Shown one piece after another: positions 59,101-64,000 of a stretch of DNA of 64,000 nt. The translations under genes were made by a program, and so were the position numbers. Below the pieces are notes generated by a model. That model was not told where the DNA came from and made no database searches. It saw only the letters and a program-made list of their open reading frames with translations. Source of the DNA: Sipunculus nudus (taxonomy: Eukaryota; Annelida; Sipuncula; Golfingiida; Sipunculidae). Position 1 is the stretch's first letter. The number at the start of each line of letters is the position of its first letter. The stretch lies in NCBI GenBank assembly GCA_026874595.1, contig CM049307.1, forward strand, positions 37,924,862 to 37,988,861, in the 5' to 3' direction.

Positions 59101-61395
59101 TTTGTCAGACCTGTCATCTCTGTCATCTGCCTGTAAAACAAGACAAGAAAAAGAAAGTAAAGAGTGATTATACCACAGCCTACACAAACACTACATTCAA
59201 TGTGATACACAATGTTAATTTAAAGGGCCCAGGCACCTATAAAGCATGTTGAATTATCACGAAAAATAGCTTCTTCCCTTTAAAATAAACTTGTACCTGC
59301 CAAAATATTGCCTTTTAACCATTTGCTTACTCCTGTAAACAAGTGTTAAAAACAGATGACCAGGCGCGATCACAGGTGTCAACATTACAACAGCGTGTGG
59401 AACTTGGTGCATCGCAAAACACCTGCCAATCATGAGACGCCCTGACTTACTTGGCCCAAAAAATGTAATACATGTTACCGCTGGCTGAAACATTGCGTGC
59501 TGTGGCTCACAATCAGACCTTTGGTCATGCAGTCTTTTTATGGTAAACAAACACACATGAACTGTGTTTACAAACATACAGAGCCATTTATAACAGGTTA
59601 TTAAACAGCCATTTGCAAGGTACTGAGACTATGTGTTGGGATGGTTTTGCGGGGGGAAACTTTTGTATAAAGCAAAACTTAACTGATAGTGTGAAAGAAC
59701 AGGCATAATATTGCGCCTGATTATGTCCCTATACCAGGCTTATACCACAGTCAGCCAGCCTTAAAACATAACTGGGACCTTATTGGACATCTTGATTCCC
59801 TTAAAAAATCAATTTTATAAGCTCTGTCTTACAGTTAGTCAAACAGGAACATGATTCCATTGATTATTAAAAATTGTTTCATATCATGCTGGGTCAGAAC
59901 CAGCTTTTCTGTTTGCACATTTATTATTACAGATAATGAATCTGGTGGTAACAGAAATCTGCCTGGCTGCTTAATACTTACTTGAGTGTTGACAAGGCTT
60001 TGTTTGTATGCTTCATGCCATGTTGTAAAACATTCTCCCAGCATGAACACAGACAGGACACCCTGAGGAAAGAAAAATAAACATTATGACTGATGTAGAC
60101 AGAGATATTAATTTGTATAACCTAACTTCTTAAGAGCATTTGAAAGTGTTGTGGTCTAATGGAACTGTGGTTCTGAAATTCTAGTTATTTATCTCAAATC
60201 TTTAAGTATTCATACTGAATGCAACAACAAAAATTGAAAACACAAGACATAACTATTAACATGTAAATTTCATTTTGTTACTCTTTGTGTATTTTATTAA
60301 GAACCCAGTCTCTCATGTGTTTATATGATAACTTTTTATAACTGTAAAGTTATGATGATGGACAGCTCTGGAAAGTTTACCTGTTCAATTAGACTTGGTT
60401 TAGGCAAGTACATAACCTGTAAATCTGTGTAACAGACAGGCTTCACTTTTATTTAAAGAAAGAAGACTAAATAAAGTAGAACAGCTTACCTGCTATCCAT
60501 GTCAGTAGCTAGTTCACTTTTCCCACCAAATCTGACTTGGCACTACAATAAACAAATGACCCATGGGTCATGACACTCAGCTGACTAGTATGACATTATA
60601 GCCTAACATTCACAACAGGAATATCATCATCTGAAAACCAAATTGAGATTAACTTCAGATGTGGTCTTGACATTCGACCTTCTAACACAAAAGTCGAGAG
60701 GATGTTTCCTTAAGTGACTGACTCATACATATGTGAAGACTGAATCCATTCATGACTGGTCTACACAAGGTGGACAAAGGAAGAATAAAGTTTCTGAAGA
60801 ACTCTAGTGATAATCTTTGTTACATTTTGCATCCTAACTGGGATATATATGTTTACTAGAATGCCTTTTCTTGCATGAACATGCAGATGTCTACCAATGG
60901 AAGGGTTGGCAGTTTTATAAAATTGGCATCTGTGTTGATTTGATTATAATTTAAAAGGCGAGTCTCAGTTTGATAATGTTTGATCTAATTTAATTCAGAT
61001 AAAACTGGATTAAACCAGACTAAACCCTGTTTTTATCCATTGTCCTGGATTAAACAGGTTTCAACTGGATAAATCTAAAGACCTCCCACGGGCTCCAATC
61101 CATTAAACTGATCAGAAAATACATTATTTCTGCACACTTGAACTTGACGGTAAAGGTATTTGGCTCATCTGAAAACCAACAAACTTGTAACTAAAAGGTT
61201 TTAAAGTGTAGAAGCGTCAAACCTGACAATATAAATCAACCTATTACAGAATCTTGATAACCTGATCATGTTGTATTGACCATTGTTTATGCTGGTGTCT
61301 CACCTGTTTGACAGCATCCAGCAGGTGGTTCAGCGCAGTCTGCTTCTCGTACTGGTGATGGTCCTGGCTCTTCCCACCAGGGGGCACTGCTGGAT
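34259..61395 (-). CDS. SNX29: Sorting nexin 29 homologue (RUN + coiled coil + PX), 21 coding exons
   Basis: SNX29 (RUNDC2A) pairs an N-terminal RUN domain, a small-GTPase effector fold, with a C-terminal PX domain that binds phosphoinositides; members act in endosomal trafficking. Reading the minus strand, I joined 21 exons whose phases agree at every junction: 925 codons, versus 813 aa in human. In visible residues, RUN is about 45-205 (CQVRFGGKSELATDMDS, GRGRAWLRSTFNEHSLEKYLHMLLE, MAAGLGSILFAINID). A basic/serine-rich linker covers about 240-500, a coiled coil about 590-765 (VAEMHGELMEFNE, LKKYVSAVQML) and PX about 795-900 (AFHVYQ, EEWNVYRRYTDF, FPPKKTLGSK, FVEERRKQLERYL). The extra length is mostly in exon 8. 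The first visible exon needs one base from an upstream exon, so the start codon is not in the model. Confidence 0.93.
35012..35421. mobile_element. Possible hAT-like MITE in SNX29 intron 20
   Basis: The left end CAGGGCTCAAAATTAA and the inverted right end CAGGGCTTGACATTAA agree at 13 of 16 positions. CAGGG-type ends are common in hAT elements. I could not find a clean 8-bp target duplication, so the exact termini and class are uncertain. The interior repeats 'ttgcc/ggcaagt' motifs. Confidence 0.45.
35708..35742 (+). repeat. Short repeat with GACCCATGGGTC-like palindrome
   Basis: 'acaagggacctatgggtcac' followed by 'ggcgctcagctg' is the same end-motif seen at 22177-22215, 60545-60583 and 63880-63910, here with one change in the palindrome. 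Confidence 0.5.
37052..37170 (+). repeat. Left part of a hairpin-family repeat split by an insertion
   Basis: This matches 40285-40400 ('cgtgccatggtcaaagttgg', then 'gcaaaatttaaggtac'). The family sequence resumes after the array at about 39750 with 'ttatgtttgggcccataact'. The intervening 2.5 kb element is therefore inserted in it. Confidence 0.6.
37211..39716 (+). mobile_element. Helentron/pearl-like nested array with tandem core units (SNX29 intron 20)
   Basis: The left end is GTATCCCCAGACATAGT (37211-37227). The inverted form ACTTTGTCTGGGGATAC closes a block at 38295-38311, with closely related ends at 39450 and 39716. The last ~27 bases of each end fold as a GTATCCCC...GGGGATAC hairpin. 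The interior has three 141-bp units starting 'ctgtgacctt(g/c)accttt' near 37356, 37497 and 37638. It also has ~320-330 bp units anchored on 'ggtcaaggccactctc' near 37792, 38114, 38593, 38922 and 39241, several carrying GGTGGCGCCACC. No Rep/helicase ORF is present. The structure fits non-autonomous Helentron-type or pearl elements; class is inference. Confidence 0.65.
39720..40090 (+). repeat. Right part of the split hairpin-family repeat
   Basis: This aligns with 40440-40760 ('gggcccataact', 'tgatattaggca', 'tcgaaggaa', 'ggcatggtagg(g/a)gattt'). Together with 37052-37170 it forms one older element interrupted by the 37211-39716 array. Confidence 0.6.
40268..40899 (-). repeat. Dispersed repeat with terminal hairpin, inverted copy 2
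   Basis: This is the reverse-complement partner of 20354-20980. It ends in the imperfect palindrome AGCTCAGATGACT...AGTCAGCTGAGCT and has a GGACGGACAG-type run just inside that end. It lies about 19 kb from its partner, in opposite orientation. Confidence 0.75.
41601..41734 (-). CDS. SNX29: SNX29 exon 20 (end of PX domain)
   Basis: The 134-nt exon follows acceptor TTCTGTAG and ends CTTGG|GTAAGT. It encodes DPKFVEERRKQLERYLRQAI and a leucine-rich helix ending LVQLIPFLG, matching the C-terminal helices of the SNX29 PX domain (human NKDAKFVEERRKQLQNYLR). Confidence 0.95.
41846..41995 (+). repeat. Dispersed 'acagtgaaacct' repeat, copy 2
   Basis: This is similar to 3959-4095, sharing 'acagtgaaacct' and 'gtggtcttaattcacaggtg'. 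It lies in SNX29 intron 19. Confidence 0.6.
42096..42236 (-). CDS. SNX29: SNX29 exon 19 (PX domain core)
   Basis: Exactly 47 codons between acceptor TTTGCAG and donor TCAAAG|GTATG. It encodes the PX signature RIRDEEWNVYRRYTDF, with the RRY motif that contacts the phosphoinositide 3-phosphate in PX domains, and FPPKKTLGSK, the proline/lysine membrane-binding loop. The phosphoinositide-binding function follows from the family; only the motif is seen here. Confidence 0.96.
42661..42748 (-). CDS. SNX29: SNX29 exon 18 (start of PX domain)
   Basis: 88 nt between acceptor TTTTCAG and donor TATCAG|GTTAG. It encodes VTRPLVNIWIPSAFLKGS and AFHVYQ, closely matching the IWIPSVFLRG...AFHVYQ stretch that opens the human PX domain. 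Confidence 0.95.
42827..43256. mobile_element. Tc1/mariner-type MITE in SNX29 intron 17
   Basis: The termini CTGTGGTTG...CAACCACAG are inverted repeats extending about 40 bp with gaps (CTGTGGTTG, then TTCGCGAGG and AATTTCGCGA on each arm). They are bounded by TA dinucleotides at 42827-42828 and 43255-43256, the expected TA target duplication. The interior is rich in TTCGCGAA-like palindromes. There is no transposase. Confidence 0.8.
43402..43457 (-). CDS. SNX29: SNX29 exon 17 (linker before PX)
   Basis: 56 nt between acceptor TTTGCAG and donor GACAG|GTAGGT, encoding LPEDLHDMDASSLNTDGD. It takes the place of the human PVPGDLSQTSEDQSLSDF linker between coiled coil and PX, and its phase joins exons 16 and 18 exactly. 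Confidence 0.9.
43704..43749 (-). pseudogene. Decayed partial duplicate of SNX29 exon 16
   Basis: On the minus strand, 46 nt between an AAG acceptor-like site and GCGTG|GTAAGT resemble the 3' half of exon 16. CAGGTCC(G/T)CA, CTGAC(T/A)CAC(C/T)TCAGAGG and the donor are shared, with roughly 13 nt missing from the middle. The length is not a multiple of three, and inclusion would reach TGA shortly after joining exon 17. It is either a dead duplicate or a potential poison exon. Confidence 0.55.
43805..43921 (-). CDS. SNX29: SNX29 exon 16 (coiled coil)
   Basis: 117 nt, phase 0 at both ends, between acceptor TTTCAG and donor GGACCA|GTAAGT. It encodes VAEMHGELMEFNEMIRRQLT and ELTHLRGP, nearly co-linear with human VAEMHGELIEFNERLHRAL...ELIDLRGP. 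Heptad spacing supports a coiled coil. Confidence 0.96.
44404..44510 (-). CDS. SNX29: SNX29 exon 15
   Basis: 107 nt between acceptor TTTTATAG and donor GTTCAG|GTGAGA. It encodes a Pro-rich stretch (PAIPPPKPSIDYSYEASEYE) leading into KKLVQ and the coiled coil of exon 16. It corresponds to the human ELASSYERKLIE region. Confidence 0.88.
45067..45149 (-). CDS. SNX29: SNX29 exon 14 (coiled coil)
   Basis: 83 nt between acceptor TAATGCAG and donor GTAGAAG|GTAAGT. It encodes ENDVLKHQLKKYVSAVQMLR, directly comparable to human ENEVLKVQLKKYVGAVQMLK. This is a highly conserved landmark of the protein. Confidence 0.96.
45150..45488. repeat. Degenerate ~43-bp tandem motif in SNX29 intron 13
   Basis: On the minus strand the motif GATAAAATCAYACYTRGATA, followed by AT-rich sequence, appears in about seven diverged forms across the intron. 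The intron is almost entirely composed of them. Confidence 0.4.
45489..45617 (-). CDS. SNX29: SNX29 exon 13 (coiled coil)
   Basis: 129 nt between acceptor TATTACAG and donor CACCAG|GTAAGT. It encodes a charged helix, LLKMMVEQEQEMSAALRVEI then DELKEKHMARQEEDQDRIRS, matching the human GEMEHSAALRQEVDTLKRK...EEQE segment. Confidence 0.94.
46003..46066 (-). CDS. SNX29: SNX29 exon 12
   Basis: 64 nt between acceptor TGTCACAG and donor GAACAG|GTAAGT. It encodes ELRQAVVAMMLRKDEVEDQN, comparable to human ELRQATVAMMNRKDELEEEN, which marks the start of the coiled-coil region. Confidence 0.95.
46495..46580 (-). CDS. SNX29: SNX29 exon 11 (linker)
   Basis: 86 nt between acceptor CTTCCAG and donor CAACAG|GTAAGT. 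It encodes a low-complexity linker with PKPPSSPPHETMSTG just before the conserved ELRQA block. Phase agrees with both neighbours. Confidence 0.87.
47236..47323 (-). CDS. SNX29: SNX29 exon 10 (linker)
   Basis: 88 nt between acceptor ATTTCAG and donor CATCCAG|GTATTA. It encodes VEEEIPAYGAATENAAFALQ and IAQKGLASS. It is weakly conserved. Assignment rests on splice sites and on a phase (needs one base, leaves two) that joins exons 9 and 11. Confidence 0.85.
47605..48428 (-). repeat. Minisatellite containing an exon end and 5' splice site (~25 units of 29-34 bp)
   Basis: About 25 tandem units, in 34-bp and 29-bp forms plus divergent copies toward the low-coordinate end. On the SNX29 strand the unit reads TACTCTCCCACAG, then GGGAAATATACTCAG, then GTAAAG (or GTAGAG in 'ctcta' variants and GTACTC in short units). 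The last copy (48401-48428) is coding sequence of exon 9. Copies close to the exon are nearly identical and those between 47605 and 47850 are degenerate. The 80-aa plus-strand ORF at 47871-48113 is repeat-derived. Confidence 0.93.
48401..48513 (-). CDS. SNX29: SNX29 exon 9 (ends inside the minisatellite)
   Basis: 113 nt between acceptor TTACAG and the donor ACTCAG|GTAAAG provided by the first repeat unit. It encodes SEVPADFITSNLTPVGRDFG followed by STEGPFESIYSPTGEIYSG. It is needed to reconcile phases: exon 8 leaves two bases and exon 10 needs one. Its last 28 nt are the first copy of the downstream minisatellite. Confidence 0.85.
48934..49699 (-). CDS. SNX29: SNX29 exon 8 (large disordered exon)
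   Basis: 766 nt between acceptor GATTGACAG and donor GGCCAG|GTGAGT. It starts with DLKKEKKKRKKK and LPKLVSFDEDS, the counterpart of human CKKERKKKKKVTNIISFDDEE. Then come over 200 residues rich in Ser, Asn, Asp and Gln, without a fold and with little visible conservation (for example RRNSEPASM and GIPRISSQGSLVRMHSQS, which look like phosphorylation-prone segments). It accounts for much of the extra length over human SNX29. Confidence 0.92.
50640..51975 (+). mobile_element. Tandem-core element with ~278-bp units (SNX29 intron 7)
   Basis: Units anchored on 'tgcaaaaatggtggcaggtg' start near 50811, 51088, 51367 and 51646 (spacing 277-279 bp). Each holds one or two GGTGGCGCCACC-like palindromes and a 'ccgagatatgagc' segment. 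The array ends 'acatagtatctgcaaaactt' then 'tgttttggctgatacaat', which parallels the GTATCCCC...GGGGATACAAT end of the 37211-39716 element. Upstream limits are unclear. It is probably a relative of that family. Confidence 0.6.
52027..56133 (-). mobile_element. Degenerate L1-like non-LTR retrotransposon in SNX29 intron 7
   Basis: Minus-strand pieces run in LINE order. An endonuclease spans 55968-55350 (SLNARGLASYSKR, FLQETN, NIYAPN, IIGGDFN). Reverse transcriptase spans 54588-53769 (NKSPGPDTFPVEFYK, LIPKKEKDHLYLKNWRPLSL, VDFEKAFDQL, RGVRQGCPLSPYLF and the catalytic YADDT). Thumb/connection segments (LAGRITIVKTCIISQLTYL) and a C-terminal cysteine/histidine motif (FCKKQKETYLH...H) reach about 52213. 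The pieces are in several frames with stops between them, so it is dead. A poly-T run at 52027-52036 probably marks the poly(A) end. No ORF1 is seen. The motifs suit an L1/Tx1-type clade. It lies in the sense orientation of the host gene. Confidence 0.9.
56134..56198 (+). mobile_element. Minimal poly(A) retro-insertion with 13-bp target duplication
   Basis: The 13-mer aagcttaccagtt occurs at 56134-56146 and again at 56186-56198. Between them is only CAATAAA followed by an almost pure A run (39 bp). This is what an extremely 5'-truncated target-primed insertion would leave: polyadenylation signal plus tail. Confidence 0.7.
56629..56805 (-). CDS. SNX29: SNX29 exon 7 (end of RUN, linker)
   Basis: 177 nt between acceptor TCTTACAG and donor AGACCG|GTCAGT. 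It encodes LGSILFAINIDNGELNSIKP, comparable to the human GLNSILFAINIDNKDLN end of RUN. A Pro/Gln-rich linker follows, ending SPVQT, and its phase joins exon 8 across the ~6.9 kb intron with the LINE. Confidence 0.95.
57574..57644 (-). CDS. SNX29: SNX29 exon 6 (RUN domain)
   Basis: 71 nt between acceptor TCACTGCAG and donor GCAGCAG|GTAATA. It encodes QHYEDWAFLRDQERSSMLTM and MAAG, matching human FYEDWSFVMDEERSSMLPTMAAG. Confidence 0.96.
58571..58745 (-). CDS. SNX29: SNX29 exon 5 (RUN domain core)
   Basis: 175 nt between acceptor ACTATTGCAG and donor CTCAA|GTAAGT. It encodes VFWHYVREYLSKHEVQRYTS and GRGRAWLRSTFNEHSLEKYL. The GRGRAWLR motif is the RUN-family signature and the match to human SNX29 is close throughout. 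Confidence 0.97.
59048..59130 (-). CDS. SNX29: SNX29 exon 4 (RUN domain)
   Basis: 83 nt between acceptor TTTTACAG and donor GAGCCAG|GTCTGT. It encodes QMTEMTGLTKVSSIGLITDI and KNMETEP, leading into VFW of exon 5 (human TETEPVFWYYV). The middle is more divergent than its neighbours. Confidence 0.92.
59982..60062 (-). CDS. SNX29: SNX29 exon 3 (RUN domain)
   Basis: 81 nt between acceptor TCCTCAG and donor CTCAA|GTAAGT. The correct frame, set by exon 2, encodes RVSCLCSCWENVLQHGMKHT and NKALSTLK (human RVTCLCAQFEAVLQHGLKRS). A longer ORF over the same DNA, starting MFMLGE, is in another frame and is a shadow. Confidence 0.96.
60490..60542 (-). CDS. SNX29: SNX29 exon 2 (start of RUN)
   Basis: 53 nt between acceptor TTATTGTAG and donor AGCAG|GTAAGC. 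It encodes CQVRFGGKSELATDMDS, nearly the human CQIRFGGRKEIASDSDS block. Its acceptor coincides with the edge of a dispersed repeat (60543-60583). Confidence 0.95.
60543..60583 (-). repeat. Dispersed repeat fragment abutting the exon 2 acceptor
   Basis: On the minus strand this reads CTGAGTGTCATGACCCATGG, then GTCATTTGTTTATTGTAG, directly adjoining the exon. It matches 22177-22215 (GACCCATGGGTCCCTTGTTTGGTAG). The acceptor's pyrimidine-rich tract and AG therefore appear to come from the repeat end. Confidence 0.6.
61304..61395 (-). CDS. SNX29: SNX29 exon 1 as visible (N-terminal)
   Basis: 92 nt between a reasonable acceptor (CCTTTGCCCAACAG) and donor AAACAG|GTGAGA. It encodes DPAVPPGGKSQDHHQYEKQT followed by ALNHLLDAVKQ, matching human LLERLLDAVKQ at its end. 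It starts with two bases of a codon, so an upstream exon with the start ATG is expected. I could not identify it in 61.4-64.0 kb. If the acceptor is not real, the open frame extends upstream to Met at 61475-61477. Confidence 0.85.
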
Positions 61396-61399
61396 CTGT

Positions 61400-64000
61400 T
61401 GGGCAAAGGAAGTACACAATGAGGTACATGCTGGCTCTGGAAGATTTCACAGCATAGCCAATTTTTCTTACTGACAAGAACTCATATTAAGCCAGATACA
61501 CTAAATCTACCTGCTCTAAGTTGACAGAGCTGAGAAATTACATATAAACACATAAAATGTAATTATAGGATGGTGATTAACAATTTGTTAACTTTATTGA
61601 AGGGGCCTTTTCTGATATATCTGACATCTACCCTCAGGGTGATCCCTGGAACCTCTTATAGAAATAGACAAAAAGAGTGGCCCACCAAAACAATCCAAAC
61701 ACATTTAAGGCCAAAAAAAATAAAAGGTGTGGTTCTCAGGTACCACCTGCGTCAATTTTTAACCCCCGCATCAAAAATTTAGATTTTGATTTTTATCTTT
61801 CAAGTTGATAAATAATACAATTTATGTAGTGCTTTCACCTGTTTAGCAAAAAATTTGTTATTTTTATGATTTTCACTGATCATATGACATTTTATCGGAG
61901 CATTCAAAAAAAGGTCAAAAATAAAATACTGCGCGCGGCACCGATTTCTTATAAAATTGCCTTAGAACCATACCTTATTTTTTTTGGCCTAACAAGAATA
62001 TCTTGTGGCAGGTTGGACAAAGGGCATTTTGATACTACTGTTAATGACCTTTCAAATTCTGCACATGTGCAACCAATCACCTTAGGTTACATGATATTAT
62101 TTGTTTGTCAACATCACTGAGTTAACTAATAGCTCACACATCTGTCACAGAGGCATCATAAGAATTATTCTTAAAAGGAATTACCTAGTTCATTAATATG
62201 TATGCAGGATAAGCCAGAAATCACATAAATTCCAGGGAAGATGTGGGTGAAAACCTGGCTTTAAATTTTTACAAAGATCCTGATATTATGTCAGGTTAGC
62301 CCAAATTGCTTGTTATGTGATCCTGAAAAAAAAGATTAGAACACAATGAAACAAAGTCTTTAGTTAATTAGATGTATATTGAGGACATACAAAGGTATTA
62401 ATATGTGGACATCAGAAAAAAGGTGGTCAATAATGGTATTGACAGGTACAATAATCATAGCCACATGACAGAGGGCTTCAGTGTTACTTTGCCCACTGAT
62501 ATCTGCAAACTGTCAATATCAGATGTACCATAAGTGATCCAAGCATGGAGATCAATTTACATGCTGGGAATGGTAGCAATGACTCTTAACAGATAGTTCA
62601 CAAGGCATAAGTTATGCACCACAACTGCTGAATGTTGGACATAAACTATCCACCTAGACCTTGAAAATACTTATTGTTAAATCAATACATTTGTTACTCA
62701 CTGAAAGGTTTATCAACTATCAACAGTAAATATTAATAATATTACTAGAAAGACTCAACTTCCCCATCCGATTTTGCCAACCTGCTATGTACCAGTATCA
62801 ATGATTTACAGCCTACTGGTAAAATTGAAAACATCATCAATGCTAAAAACTCTAATCACTGTGACAAAATATTAATAATAATAATATGTACTTGCTGAAT
62901 AATAAGTATAATCTTAATTTAAATGCTTATTTGATATTTACATATTTATTACCTTTCTTAGTCCAATTAAACTAATACGAAAAGTCTTCCTAACTTTTTT
63001 TCCATAATATTTGATCACATCACCAGATTTAATTCTGAGATGTCACAAACCTTCATTTATGCACAAACATAAGAAGCATATACAAAACAGCTGTTTTATT
63101 CATCTGTCTTAAAGAATCCTTTTTTCTGTCGATGTTTGTGAAAAATTGTTGTTTTTAATCACCAGTATCACCAACAAAATAAGTAAATCCACAATACTGA
63201 TCTAAGCTCAGGGTAGCTCAGTTGAGGTTAATATTTGGTAAACAAATATGAAATAGTATGCTAAAATTCCATCTCACCACCATCCTGGTAATACATTATG
63301 CTATGACTTCAACCTTTGTTCAATCATTGTTGAGTGCATGAAATATAGTGTGGCCTTGTCAGTGGTGAGCTAATTCTAGGCAATGAAAGTTGGCATGTAT
63401 ACCAAAATGGAACTGTGGTGAGTTAGAAAACATTCATACATATAATGAAATCATCCATTACCTTTGATAGAAGACTAGTATCCCTGAAAATAAAGTTGAC
63501 TGCCTCCCCCCCCCCCCCCGCCTCTCATATTGTGGGAGACTACAAAGAAAGTTTATAAACAGTGACCCTCTTCATTGTTTTTTCATATCCTGGACAAACT
63601 TTTGCTATATACCAGATTATAGTACACAATTTCAATGAACAGACTTTTGGAATTATCTGTTGCTTTGTTGAGTTATGCAGTCAGTCGCTGTGACTAACTT
63701 TTATATCACTTGCTAAACAGAAAAAAATTACATGATATGAATATCATACTGACAGGATGTGAAAGCCATGAAAGATATGAACACATATACAAGTAATCCA
63801 TATATGGTTCAATACAATAATTCTGTGGGGTCATCCAATAACGTCATGGAATTGCCCACATATAAGCAGAAGTGAGCTGAAGTGACCCACAAGTCATGGT
63901 ACTCAGCTGAATCCAACTTGTGAAACTAACCAAGTTATAATAGCATAACGATAAAATGATATTTATATATATTATAATAATATATTATATAAAAGTAAAA
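61400..64000. other. Presumed first SNX29 intron / 5' flank, no exon recognised
   Basis: No start exon with the required phase could be supported. The contents include a C-homopolymer near 63504-63519, the short palindrome-containing repeat at 63880-63910 and an AT-rich end. Small ORFs have no recognisable domains. Confidence 0.4.
63880..63910 (+). repeat. Short repeat with degenerate GACCCAYRRGTC palindrome
   Basis: 'aagtgacccacaagtcatgg' followed by 'tactcagctga' is another copy of the element end seen at 22177, 35708 and 60543, here with the palindrome decayed. Confidence 0.5.

Noticed and set aside
59835-60050. 71-aa ORF beginning MFMLGECFTTW
   Set aside because: It overlaps SNX29 exon 3 in a wrong frame; the frame giving RVSCLCSCWENVLQHG matches the family and joins its neighbours in phase.
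63190-63240. tRNA-like A-box (gggtagctcagttgag)
   Set aside because: No B-box GGTTCRANNCC follows at the right distance and no cloverleaf arms pair.
63290-63310. Candidate SNX29 start exon (ATGGTG before GTGAGA on the minus strand near 63285-63295)
   Set aside because: The splice phase does not leave the single base that the first visible exon requires.

Overview
The window is animal nuclear DNA: intron-rich genes with canonical GT/AG sites, AT-rich noncoding sequence, long (TA)n runs, satellites and many non-autonomous transposons. Two genes are clear. The repeat families (arrays built on 'gaccttgacctttgacctca' motifs, a 140-155 bp core repeat resembling bivalve pearl/BIV160 elements, 'acagtgaaacct' repeats) suggest a mollusc, probably a bivalve. 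That assignment is inference.

Layout. 1-11.9 kb is a gene-free AT-rich region with a cluster of (TA)n tracts, a degenerate ~84-100 bp tandem repeat (1.9-2.7 kb) and a MULE-like transposon (10.1-10.8 kb). 11.9-16.7 kb is one satellite array with an 18-bp unit and a 418-bp higher-order repeat. 16.7-22.3 kb is unique or repeat sequence and may hold the upstream leader of the next gene. 22.3-25.3 kb (+ strand) is a complete three-coding-exon Josephin deubiquitinase gene (JOSD1/2-like, 207 aa). Its first coding intron carries a second MULE-like copy in inverted orientation. 25.5-26.2 kb is a repeat element just past its stop codon. 26-31 kb has no recognisable gene.

31.0-61.4 kb (- strand) is a sorting nexin 29 homologue (RUN domain, disordered linker, coiled coil, PX domain). 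I reconstructed 21 coding exons whose splice phases all agree (925 codons); only the extreme N-terminus is missing. Its introns hold nested Helentron/pearl-like arrays, a Tc1/mariner-type MITE, an L1-like LINE relic, a minimal poly(A) retro-insertion and a decayed exon duplicate. The two genes are convergent.

The most unusual feature lies in the SNX29 homologue. The 3' end of coding exon 9, with its 5' splice site, is the terminal copy of a ~25-copy minisatellite (47.6-48.4 kb). On the gene strand each unit carries an acceptor-like CAG and a donor-like CAG|GTA separated by 15 nt, exactly in frame. The array therefore looks like a reservoir of frame-neutral micro-exons encoding GEIYS.
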